Below are positions 34,075-43,584 of a DNA stretch of 64,000 bases, in pieces. Source of the stretch: Turritopsis dohrnii (Eukaryota; Cnidaria; Hydrozoa; Anthoathecata; Oceaniidae); contig BQMF02000328.1 of assembly GCA_027922465.2 (NCBI GenBank), positions 124,001 to 188,000 of the forward strand. The letters run 5' to 3'. The notes beneath the pieces are model-generated. The model saw only the letters and a program-made list of their open reading frames with translations, was not told the DNA's origin and made no database searches. The position numbers and the translations under genes are program-made. Numbering within the stretch: position 1 is the first letter of the stretch; each line of letters opens with the position of its first letter.

Positions 34075-34541
34075 CACGCTTTTTTTTTTATAAGAACCAG
34101 TAAAATCTGACCTGAGGCTGGCTGTTCTTATTTTTTGAGCCTTTTTCAGCCTGAATTGTTCTTATTTTGTTCTTAGCTTTAAGAACACAGCTTCAGATTT
34201 CAGTCTCATTTTGTTCTTATTTATAGAACTTCCAGTAAAATTAAAATAACCTTTTTAAAAACAACTGTTTAAAAGCATGGTTGCTGTTCGGTAATGACCC
34301 GATATGAGTGTGCTAGGTGAAAAAAACAACAACTTCTAAACCATTTGCCAGTGAGTGAATTCACGTCATGAGTTGTTCCTATCATGAATTGTTCTTATTT
34401 TATAAGAAAATTCAGGCTTAGGCTGTTCTTAATTTTCGAAACATTAATTTGAGCCTCAGGTTGTTCTTATTTTGTTCTTAATTTTTGGCCAAATCTGAGG
34501 CTCGTGTTCTTATAAAATTGTTCTTATAAAAAAAAAGCGTG
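34075..34541. mobile_element. TA-inserted MITE with GTTCTTATAA-rich ends, copy 1
   Basis: Ends CACGCTTTTTTTTTATAAGA and TCTTATAAAAAAAAAGCGTG are inverted; TA flanks both sides. Inside are many TGTTCTTATTTT blocks and GAGGCTGGCTGTTCTTATTT. It sits in the right terminus of the Harbinger derivative; removing it restores that terminus exactly. A second copy is at 42261. Confidence 0.85.
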
Positions 34542-34697
34542 TATTTCACCCTTTATAAATTAGACATCATCAATTAGACTTATTAAGATTGAATTATTTA
34601 TGTTTCAACGTTTTTTTTTCTTAATTATTAATTATGTTTTTCGGTAACCACCGACGCGAATAACAAATTAAAATTCCCTTATAGTTAAAATAGATAG

Positions 34698-35337
34698 GTG
34701 ACGCTCCAGGGGATTATGATAGCAAACGTTATATGAATAACGTTATAACGTTAAAAAGAACGAAGAAACATTCGTGAATACTGTCAAAGTAACGTTATTG
34801 ACAAAAGACTGTGTCACGTGCAGCATTTTCATCCACACACAGCACAAACAAATGTTGCAGTTTTCCGCAGAAAATTATCTATGGCCCCAAATACACAGAA
34901 TTGCTCATCAACATACAGCATAACGCTGCAATACCCTTTGAAATTGTGTTTAAATTATAGATGAACTTAAAGAGAAAAAAATCTTTTTGTATGTCACTGC
35001 TCTTACTCGATAACCAAGAGAAGCTAGCAAAGGGAAAAAGGGCAAGGCGACGCATCTGGGTGAAGCCTTGTCTTTAAAGAAAGGCTGAACTTGGAATCTA
35101 CACCAATCTCATTCAAGAATTACTCGAAACAAACTCGCTCAGAGACTATATCAACATAGCTTTAATGCACTTTGCTGCCAAAATTGCATTTCCAGCAAGG
35201 TTTTATCGTTAGGCCACGTGCAGTATGTTTTCCTCCAAGCGCTGTGAAGTTTTATTTTGCTGCGCGTAGATGTAAAATACAGCACGTTGGCTCTGAGCTT
35301 AAAGTTATATAGCCATCAAGACCCCCTGGAGCGTCAC
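34698..35337 (+). mobile_element. Harbinger deletion derivative with transposase remnant, 640 bp
   Basis: Termini GTGACGCTCCAGGGG and CCCCTGGAGCGTCAC are inverted. Near 35028-35185 a plus frame reads RRRIWVKPCL, one stop, then KAELGIYTNLIQELL, matching the NELGIYNTLMHELR region of the remnant at 33.5 kb. It is therefore a second, different Harbinger-derived element. The rest of the transposase is missing. Confidence 0.7.
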
Positions 35338-36532
35338 ATATTCAGGTAATAATAATTTATTTACAAAATTTAAATTAATTCATTGGCGCCCAGTTCAAAA
35401 AAATAGCTTAGTTTATCAACGATTAGTGTTTTTTTTACTTGTTGTTGTTCACTTAACCATGTCTATCCGTCCGTCAAGTGTGCAATGTTGCAGTTCATCA
35501 CGCCCTACTTTAACGCCCTCAGTGCTAACTTTCAACTTTTATTGTAATTTCTTAGAGTTAAAATCATGATGATCCTGACGCAAGTTTCTATAAGGCCTGG
35601 AATTTCAGTTTGGGAAACCACTAAGTAAGTAAGTATTTATTTACCACATAAACAAAAATAAAAATAAAAATTACAAGTGCAATTCTTTTAAATTTATTAC
35701 TAGCATGAACCTTTAGCTAAAAATGCCCCCGCGCTCAAGCATTCCAATTTGTACACATAGCAAGCTTTATATTGCACGCTATACAACGGAAATAAAAACA
35801 AATTTTTGTCCGAAGACAAATGTTTTGGTTTATTGTGGGCCTGGTAAGTGGCATATGCTTAAACATTTTGACAAAGCCAGTTTTTTAGGAAGCCTCAGAG
35901 GCTGCTCAACACTCACTCAAAATCGTTTTAGAACTGTCTCGCATTATAATCGCAAGACGAGTAGCATCGAGGCTCCAGTCATAACACTTGTAACTTTCAA
36001 TGCGTCGGAACATGCATAAAATAGCCCCCTTCATTCAAGGGTTGACATGATGGCATCAATTGAACTTCAAGACAAACTCGATAATTGCAGTATTTCAAAA
36101 AAACTTTGGAATATGCAAACTGGTTGGATCTAAACTTAAACAAATGAAAATTTGCACAAAACTTTGTTACTTTTTGCTATCTCTTAGGTCTAAGTCACAC
36201 TGATGCTAATATACCTCTCAAAAAAAGTTTAAATAAGGCTTAACAAGTAATATCAGAAAGTATTTGCTACAAACAAAGAAATGTGTGAACTGAGACATGG
36301 ATACGTATTTAATAATCAAAATAAGATTTGTTAATGAAATTATGTAAGACCACCTGTCTGTCTATCATAGGTAAAAACATCTTTTACATCCGGATGGTAA
36401 GTCGTGTCTTTAAATTGTGGTGGAAGGTCAACAATCTACAACGGAATGCAGTCGTTATTTCCGTAAAGATTAACCCCGACTGGTTACTAGTTTTGAACTA
36501 TTGATGTCACAGTAATCAGTGAAATAGACCTT
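35338..36532. other. Intergenic sequence, possible minus-strand retroelement 3' end
   Basis: A minus-strand AATAAATACTTACTTACTTAG-like tail (35626-35650) preceded by A/T-rich sequence looks like a LINE or transcript 3' end. A 98-codon plus-strand frame at 35723-36019 shows no recognisable protein. Nothing else seen. Confidence 0.3.
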
Positions 36533-36577
36533 TCCCGAATTTCCGAATTTCCCGAATTTCCCGAATTTCCCGAATTG
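36533..36577 (+). repeat. Tandem repeat of TTTCCCGAA
   Basis: Four to five direct 10-bp units. Confidence 0.9.
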
Positions 36578-36705
36578 TGACCACGTCTTATATCCAACCT
36601 CGTTTTCATGCAATTCAGTGTTCACTGACTTCATTTCTTTAGCTAAATGATGTATCTATTATATATATTATCATTCCAATAATTAAAGCCAGCTTTAATA
36701 TTAAA

Positions 36706-37577
36706 CTAGCCGCCAAGGCGGCGTCGCTCGCCGCCCATGTCCACCTCCTCTGTATCACTGTATCAATAAACGTCAAATTTCCTTATAAACGGCTCGTACA
36801 ACCAGAAGCAGATTCGAAGTCACAACCTCTGGTAAAACCAATCTTTTATCAGTGTAACAATACACTTAAAACGTATAGAGAGAAAACTTCAACTTTTTAT
36901 TAACTTTTGTTTAAAAAAAGTTACGCGCTCTACATGGGTGCTATCAAACGTAAGGGGAAAATGGATTCTCTTCTTAAAAAGATCACACGGGAGGAGAGAA
37001 GAAAAGGCACGTGCTAAATGAATCAAGTGAATAAAAAAACGTTCGATCTGATATAAAATAAAATAGATTAAAAGAAATCGATTAAAGACAACTATTATGA
37101 CAAAAGCAAAAAAAAATATTTTGTTTTATGATATTTTTTTTTTACCTATAGGTTTTTAAACATTTTCATTACTCGAAAAAAAAGTTCAACCGTCTCAGAC
37201 AGTCAGGCAAGGATACGTTAGGATACACTGGCAAACCGAGATGCTACCACGTTCTCCCACGGCTGCTTTTTGTCCAAAATGTTTTATCAGTTAGTTTCTT
37301 TGTATTTAGTTGATGTATTGTTTTCAAAGCCAAGTCAACGTGGAATATAAAACTAACAAAATAATAAAAACGAAACGTTATTCCTATTAGTTCATCAGCC
37401 AAAAAAAGTCACGTTCGATTGGGGTTGCAATGTATTTGCTTCGAACCCACGTCGCACACAAAAAAAGAAATAATTTCGCTCACAACTCAATCTACCATTT
37501 TGCGTGACTTACAAACAAACAAACAAACGCACAAACAAACAAACAAACAAACAGAGAATCGGCTATTAATATATAGA
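36706..37577 (-). mobile_element. Non-autonomous Helitron, unit A of a tandem array
   Basis: Minus strand: 5' end TCTATATATTAATAGCC at 37577; 3' end is a GC-rich hairpin (GCCGCCTTGGCGGC) followed by CTAG at 36709-36706, with T as the next base. TC start, hairpin and CTRR end without inverted repeats or target duplication are the Helitron signature. 872 bp, no Rep-helicase. Confidence 0.8.
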
Positions 37578-38630
37578 CTAGCCGCCAAGGCGGCGTCGCT
37601 CGCCGCCCATGTTCAGCATGCGTTGACTTCACGAAAAATAAAATTAAGGAATTGGCAACCGAAAGTGTTACCATGTTGTAGAGCTCGAAAAACTGATTAA
37701 AAAAATGTATGGGATCGTTCCGCTACGATCAACCGTTACAGAGATATCATTCTTCAAAGATTTTGATGACGTCACAGACCCCTCCAAAAAAGTTAGACCC
37801 AAATTTTTTGTCAACCCATCGCCTGTATCGCGGACCCGAAAAAACGTCAGTTATCCTAGCGACAGATTCGAAATCAAATATCAAATATCAGTTTAAACAA
37901 TGGTTCCGAAAAACCCCAAATTTCATGTGTTATTTATTTGCACTCAAAACGTAGAGAGAAAAAAACTTTTTATTAGCTTTTGTTTTAAAAACGTTACGCG
38001 CTCTAACATGGGTGCTATCAAACAGGGGGAAAATGGTTTCTCTTCTTAAAAAGTTCACACGGAGGAGAGAAAAAAGGCACGTGCTAAATGAATAAATAGA
38101 ATAAAAAAACGTTCGATTAGAACGCTTAACAATTAAAAGAACAAATTAAATTATTAAAAGAAAAGCAAAAAAAAAAAGAAAAAAACATTTTCTTTTGATA
38201 TGATCTCTTTTTTTACCTATCGGTTTTTAAACATTTTGATTGCTCAAAAAAAAAAGTTCACCCGTCTCAGACAGTCAGGCAAGAGTTAGTGGCAAACCGA
38301 ACATGCTGCCGCGTTCTGCCACTGCTGCTTTTTGTCCAAAATGTTTAATCAGTCTTTGTATTTAGTTGATGTACTGTTTTCAAAGCCAAATCAACGTGGA
38401 ATATAAAACTAACAATAACGATAAAAACAAAACGTTATTCCTATTAGTTCATCAGCCAAAAAAAGTCACGTTCGATTGGGGTTGCAATGTATTTGCTTCG
38501 AACTCACGTCGCACACAAAAAAAGAAATAATTTCGCTCACAACTCAATCTACCATTTTGCGTGACTTACAAACAAACAAACGCACAAACAAACAAACAAA
38601 CAGACGGAGAATCGGCTATTAATATATAGA
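37578..38630 (-). mobile_element. Non-autonomous Helitron, unit B of the array
   Basis: Abuts unit A exactly at CTAG|TC. 1053 bp. Its 3' portion (37585-37870 on the plus strand) differs from units A and C, while the 5' portion is nearly the same. Plus-strand frames that read Ala-rich through the GC hairpin are by-products. Confidence 0.8.
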
Positions 38631-39487
38631 TTAGCCGCCAAGGCGGCGTCGCTCGCCGCCCATGTCCACCTGCTCTGTATAACTGTATCAATAAACGTCA
38701 AATTTCCTTATAAACGGCTCGTACAACTTGTGTTCAACCAGAAGCAGATTCGAAGTCACAACCTCTGGTAAAACCAATCTTTTATCAGTGTAACAATACA
38801 CTCAAAACGTATAGAGAGAAAACTTCAACTTTTTATTAGCTTTTGTTTTAAAAAAGTTACGCGCTCTAACATGGGTGCTATCAAACGTAAGGGGGGAATC
38901 GTTTCTCTTCTTAAAAAGATCACACAGGAGGAGAGAAAAAAGGCACGTGCTAAATGAATAAAGTGAATAATAAAAAAAACGTTCGATCTGAAGCGCATAA
39001 CAATTAAAATAAAAAATTTAATTATTAAAAGGAAAACAAAAAAATATTTCGTTTCATGATACTCTTTTTTTACCAATCGGTTTTTAAACATTTTGATTGC
39101 TCGAAAAAAAAGTTTACCCGTCTCAGACAGTCAAGGATACGTTAGGATACACTGGCAAACCAAACATGCTGCCACGTTCTGCCACTGCTGCTTTTTGTCC
39201 AAAATGTTTAATCAGTTAGTTTCTTTGTATTTAGTTGATGTATTGTTTTCAAAGCCAAGTCAACGTGGTATATAAAAGTAACAATAATAATAAAAACGAA
39301 ACGTTATTCCTATTAGTTCATCAGCCAAAAAAAGTCACGCTCGATTGGGGTTGCAATGTATATGCTTCAAACTCACGTCGCACACAAAAAAAGAAATAAT
39401 TTCGCTCACAACTCAATCTACCATTTTGCGTGACTTACAAACAAACAAACAAACAAACAAACAGAGAATCGGCTATTAATATATAGA
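38631..39487 (-). mobile_element. Non-autonomous Helitron, unit C of the array
   Basis: Abuts unit B at CTAA|TC (CTAA also fits CTRR). 5' end TCTATATATTAATAGCC at 39487. 857 bp, close to unit A in sequence and length, including the (CAAA)n tract near the 5' end. Confidence 0.8.
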
Positions 39488-39657
39488 AGCGAGGTCAGAT
39501 ACGACAACTCGATCACAACGCAACGTTTAAACAAAGATTCTGGAAGAGCCTATTAATAAAGGTGTTGTTATGTTACAGCGTACCAGTCTTTTTATTATCC
39601 ACGCTATTCCATTAAGATTATCGTCAATATTTCTGAAGTAATTCAACAGAGTATGAA

Positions 39658-39779
39658 CCCAGTGGGAAAACGTGAGGAGAAATCACTGCGAAGGAGTGCA
39701 TTTCTATAGAATTATACAAACCATTTCAATAAAAATGCTCTTCATCACTGTGACTGTTTGACAATTTTCCCCACTGGGA
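39658..39779 (+). mobile_element. HP hairpin MITE, copy 10
   Basis: Starts CCCAGTGGGAAAACGTG, contains GCGAAGGAGTGCATTTCTAT and CAATAAAAATGCTCTTCATC, and ends CCCCACTGGG. Confidence 0.85.
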
Positions 39780-41302
39780 GAAAGCTGTGTACTTTGCTCA
39801 AAAATATGGTATGGTTATGTTAAATGCTATTGGCCAAGTCATTTTGCTGTGAAAATGCGCACGTGTCTTTCGCAAGTAATTTGGTGCTTTTTACCATTGT
39901 GAAACTAATGACCTTATCAGGAAGGGAAAATATTTAAGGTTTTCTAAATATTTATTTTCATTGACTAAATTATACATTAATAAAAAAATTGGAAAATATC
40001 TATTTAATGATGAAGTCAGGGTCTCTTCGTTTCTGGGCATACTCTATACACTTCACAGTTTATCTGCTTAGCATATACACTATATAGGAACTAATATGTA
40101 TGTGCAATTACAAATGTGAGTCGTAAGGACAATTTTTCAATGGATTTTCATGTCAAGTTCAGAAAACAAATAACTGACTACAAGCAATAAACAGGAACAG
40201 GAGAGTTTTAATACAGGCACCGTGGAACAGGTTGGATAAGGGGGCTATTGGTTTGTTGTTTGTGTTGGGTTTTTTTTTTCACTTTCGTGACTTATACTGC
40301 AAATAATATACATTTCTTCTTTCTGGACGTAACTTCTAGTTCTTTTTTGCAATTCGATTCACTTATTTTAAGTATACAAAGCCTGGTAAGACTTAAAACT
40401 TAAAACTATCCAGCGATAGACCTCGTATTTGAGGGCCATATAAAGAGCTTCTTAATTAGGAAAAACAGTACAGTACAGTAGTCCAATAAAATTGGCAAAA
40501 CGTTCTAATCAGTTATGTTTTTCTACCTTTTATAAATTCACAATTTCGTAGGGGCACAATTAACTATTTTTGTGCATATGTTGCACAATGTTGTTGCAAG
40601 ACATTATCTATGTATCAAAAAACTTTTTAAGTGCCCAATCAAAATGCATGTTTACATAATCTGACAGGAAAAATTGAAAAAAAACAAAAAAAAAAAACAA
40701 AACGAGTTTTATTGATTGATTGATTTTCTTGTATGATACACGAAACTTTTACCGAATCAATTTTGTCCAAAAGTTTTTAGTCCTTGGGCTTCCATCCATA
40801 ATGGTTGAATTTTCCGGATGCCGACTGGCAACCAGTAGCTCGTTGACATACCGCCAGAGATATTTAAAGCATTGGTCAAACTTGTCCGAAAGCCAGTGTG
40901 CAGTCAGTCGATGGAACCTAATAGGCTGATACACTGCTCATTGGAGTGGAGTAGCAAGATATGACTTGACTCTGAAACGAACCACTACACCATCGCTGCA
41001 CTATCTGATTAAATAAGTTTAAGTAAGTTTGAAGAAGTGGAAGAGACCAATGAAGAACGATTGAGGAAGGTAGAACCTTACAGCGGTCTGTAACAAACTT
41101 TACGATGAGATCGACAATCGCATTCTTTTCATCTTGAAAGTTACTCGCTTAAAAAAACTGAAATATCTAACAAAACCGTGGAAATTTTCTTCATCCGCGT
41201 CTAATGTGTTTCGTTTTTGTTTTTTTGTTTTTATTTTCGACAAATTTTATCAGTAGTTCCGTTTGAGTTTTGTATTTCCTGTAGAAAGATTGTACACTCT
41301 TG
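39780..41302. other. Intergenic sequence, nothing firm
   Basis: AT-rich with short simple repeats. 40780-40930 is less AT-rich and open on both strands for 60-69 codons but resembles no protein I know. Confidence 0.35.
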
Positions 41303-41421
41303 CCAGCGTGCAGAATGGTCAAAAGTCACTGTGACAAAGAGCATTTTCATTGAAATATTGTGTATGTTTCTATAGAAATGTACTCCTTCGCAGTGATTTT
41401 TCAACAAAATTGTCCTCTAGG
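41303..41421 (-). mobile_element. HP hairpin MITE, copy 11
   Basis: Reverse orientation: CAAAGAGCATTTTCATTGAA, then CTATAGAAATGTACTCCTTC; ends eroded (CCAGCGTGC, CCTCTAGG). Confidence 0.75.
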
Positions 41422-41547
41422 TCTATTCTAGTAATGTCAAACGCTACAATGATTTGAACTTGAGATAGCAAGATGAATATCACTAGCCTGCAACGAGAGT
41501 TGTAAATTGGCCTTTGAACTAGTTAGACAGCGCAAGAAACTAATTTG

Positions 41548-41637
41548 CAACCTCGAACCCAGGGTCTCTTGCCTTTTTGATATACGGATAGCGCTATCCG
41601 TATATCGAAAAGGCAAGAGACCCTGGGTTCGAGGTTG
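41548..41637. mobile_element. Palindromic foldback MITE with perfect 9-bp target duplication (MULE-like), best copy
   Basis: 90 bp, almost perfectly palindromic: CAACCTCGAACCCAGGGTCT, CTTGCCTTTTTGATATACGG, centre GCGC, then the mirror arm ending CCCTGGGTTCGAGGTTG. Flanked by ACTAATTTG on both sides (41539-41547, 41638-41646). A 9-bp duplication is typical of Mutator-like elements. Confidence 0.85.
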
Positions 41638-41735
41638 ACTAATTTGACCTGAACTAACAATTTGTAGAAATGTTGTATAAAACATTTATGAAAACATACA
41701 AAAAATGATTTTTAATCCTTTTTATTGTTAATATT

Positions 41736-41853
41736 CCCAGTGGGCGAATTTGTTGAAAAATCACCACGAAGGAGTGTATTTCTATAGAAATATAGACACT
41801 CTTTCTATGAAAATGCTCTTCGTCGCAGTGACTTTCGAAGATTTTGCCCACTG
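41736..41853 (+). mobile_element. HP hairpin MITE, copy 12
   Basis: Starts CCCAGTGGGCGAATTTGTTG, contains CGAAGGAGTGTATTTCTATA and AAAATGCTCTTCGTCGCAGT, and ends GCCCACTG. Confidence 0.85.
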
Positions 41854-42260
41854 CGGTCACACACAAATATTTATTGAACAGAAGTCAAATGTATCTATAG
41901 AAATAACTTATTCTGAAAGCAACTAACGAATGTTTATAGGGAGTGGACAAAACTTCTGTCCGACAAGTTTATCAATAAATCAAGGAACTACCCATACATT
42001 TTCTTTGATGAACCGTCTGCACAAAAGAACATAATGTGTAACAAATTATTACTCCGCTTCCTGTTATCATGTCAATCATCAAAATATCCAACCAATGAAA
42101 AGCTCCCTTTCCAGTAATGGTCTATTCAAACAGTGCGTGATTGGTTCTTTCAATATGAAAACGCATCTGAGTTCTTTTCTGTTTTTACTGTAGCACCTAC
42201 GTATGTACGGTACGTTGGCTTGTATTAAAGAGAAGTAAAAGGTAAGGGCTTACTGCAAAA

Positions 42261-42775
42261 CACGCTATTTTTGTGTAAGAACTAATAAAATGAGATCTGA
42301 GGCTGGCTGTTCTTATTTATTAAGGCCTTTTCAGTTTGAACTGTCCTTATTTTGTTCGTTTTAAGAACAGAATTTCAGCCTCATTTTTGTTTTTGTTTAT
42401 GGAACTTCCAGTAAAATAAAAAATATTTTTTAGAAAGACCTTTGCTACAAGTCTTCCATCTTCGATTCGAATAAAATTTGCAACGCGGCGTGGTAGTAAA
42501 ACAAATATCTAGTAAAAATATTCAATGTGACATTTCAGTACTAACACAAGAAACAAGTGAAAGTAATAGTTCACTGTAGTAGTTTGAGAGAATACTACAA
42601 GAGAATTCGTATCATCGATAGCTCTTACTTTACAAGAAAATCCAGACTTGGGACGTTCTTAATTTTTCAAATAAAGTTTTGAGCCTCAGACTGTTCTGAT
42701 TTTGTTGTTATTTGCTTGGCCATATTTGAGGCTCGTGTTCTTATAGAAAGGTTCTTATTTAAAAAAAACAACATG
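42261..42775. mobile_element. TA-inserted MITE with GTTCTTATAA-rich ends, copy 2
   Basis: Colinear with 34075-34541: CACGCT start, GAGGCTGGCTGTTCTTATTT, CAGCCTCATTTTTG, GGAACTTCCAGTAAAAT, TTGAGCCTCAGACTGTTCT, TTTGAGGCTCGTGTTCTTAT. The ends are more decayed; TA remains on the right. Confidence 0.8.
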
Positions 42776-43064
42776 TATTTGGATCAAACTTTTTATTGCA
42801 AGCTTTATACGACATTACGCTTTCATGATTTTTATAAGAGCTTTGGAATGAAGGAACTCTAAATGGTCTGAAACATATTCTACTCTATAAATTTCGTCAT
42901 GCTTCCAGATCAGCTGCTAAAAGGGCGTTAAATATCGGTCATTGGAGACGGCGTTAATATAGAATAAGATTTCTTTTAGAAAATAATTACTGGGTGGTCA
43001 CGATTGCAGAGCATTTCATTTTTTTCTTAGCAAATAGTTTATAACATTTCAGACCAACTTCGTA

Positions 43065-43110
43065 CGCAGGGTTTCTTGCCTTGTTAATATACGACCACGG
43101 TCCGTGATTT
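43065..43110. mobile_element. MULE-like foldback MITE, left-arm remnant
   Basis: CAACTTCGTACGCAGGGTTT then CTTGCCTTGTTAATATACGA matches the left arm of the 41548 copy; the right arm is not recognisable. Confidence 0.5.
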
Positions 43111-43178
43111 TATGCTTGCATTAGCAGGAAGAACGAATGCTTTCAAATAGAGGGTACATTATTGGGATGGATATTTAA

Positions 43179-43300
43179 CCCAGTGGGCAAAATCGTCAAA
43201 AAATTCACTGCGACGGAGAGCACTTTTATTGAAATTGTGTGTACATTTTTATAGAAATGCACTCCTTCGCAGAGATTTTTTAACAATTGTGCTGGCTGGG
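43179..43300 (-). mobile_element. HP hairpin MITE, copy 13, AA target duplication
   Basis: CCCAGTGGGCAAAATCGTCA at the left, GACGGAGAGCACTTTTATTG inside, and TGCTGGCTGGG at the right end; AA on both sides. Confidence 0.85.
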
Positions 43301-43343
43301 AAGTTTATGTCACTCAACTAGTGAACAAAGCTGATAACTTGGT

Positions 43344-43465
43344 CGCAGTGGGCAGTATCGTTAAAAAGTCACTGCGATGAAGAGTGTTTTTTTATTGAAA
43401 CAGTGTGTATATTTCTATAGGAAATTACTCCTTCTCAGTGATTTTTCAACAAATTTGTGCACTGG
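43344..43465 (-). mobile_element. HP hairpin MITE, copy 14
   Basis: GCAGTGGGCAGTATCGTTAA at the left and TTTGTGCACTGG at the right. Only 43 bp from copy 13, same orientation, and 120 bp upstream of the 409-residue gene. Confidence 0.85.
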
Positions 43466-43584
43466 AGTAGATTCAAGAGGGCGCACTGACTACACAAAAA
43501 CAGATATGGTTTGAGTGAAAATTCTATTTCTGAGATGATTTCCAATCGTGATGTTGAACTATCTACTATTGGTTTTCAGGAAAG

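Larger units (their letters stand above)
33320..34551. mobile_element. Harbinger deletion derivative, right terminus split by a younger element
   Basis: The left terminus GGCTGAAATACACTATCATT is mirrored on the right by AATGATAGTGTA at about 34062-34074 and, after an inserted 467-bp element, by the remaining TATTTCACCC at 34542-34551. ATTTTTCAATGATC repeats mark both ends. The interior carries the transposase remnant at 33465-33760. Confidence 0.75.

Noticed and set aside
37381..37430. CGAAAC and TCATCAG motifs in the Helitron units, considered as a hammerhead ribozyme
   Set aside because: CGAAAC and the CTGATGA complement lie on opposite strands, so the conserved core cannot form.
37419..37700. 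93-codon plus frame with an Ala-rich stretch across the Helitron junction
   Set aside because: Crosses the unit junction and reads the GC hairpin and (CAAA)n tract; not conserved in the other units.
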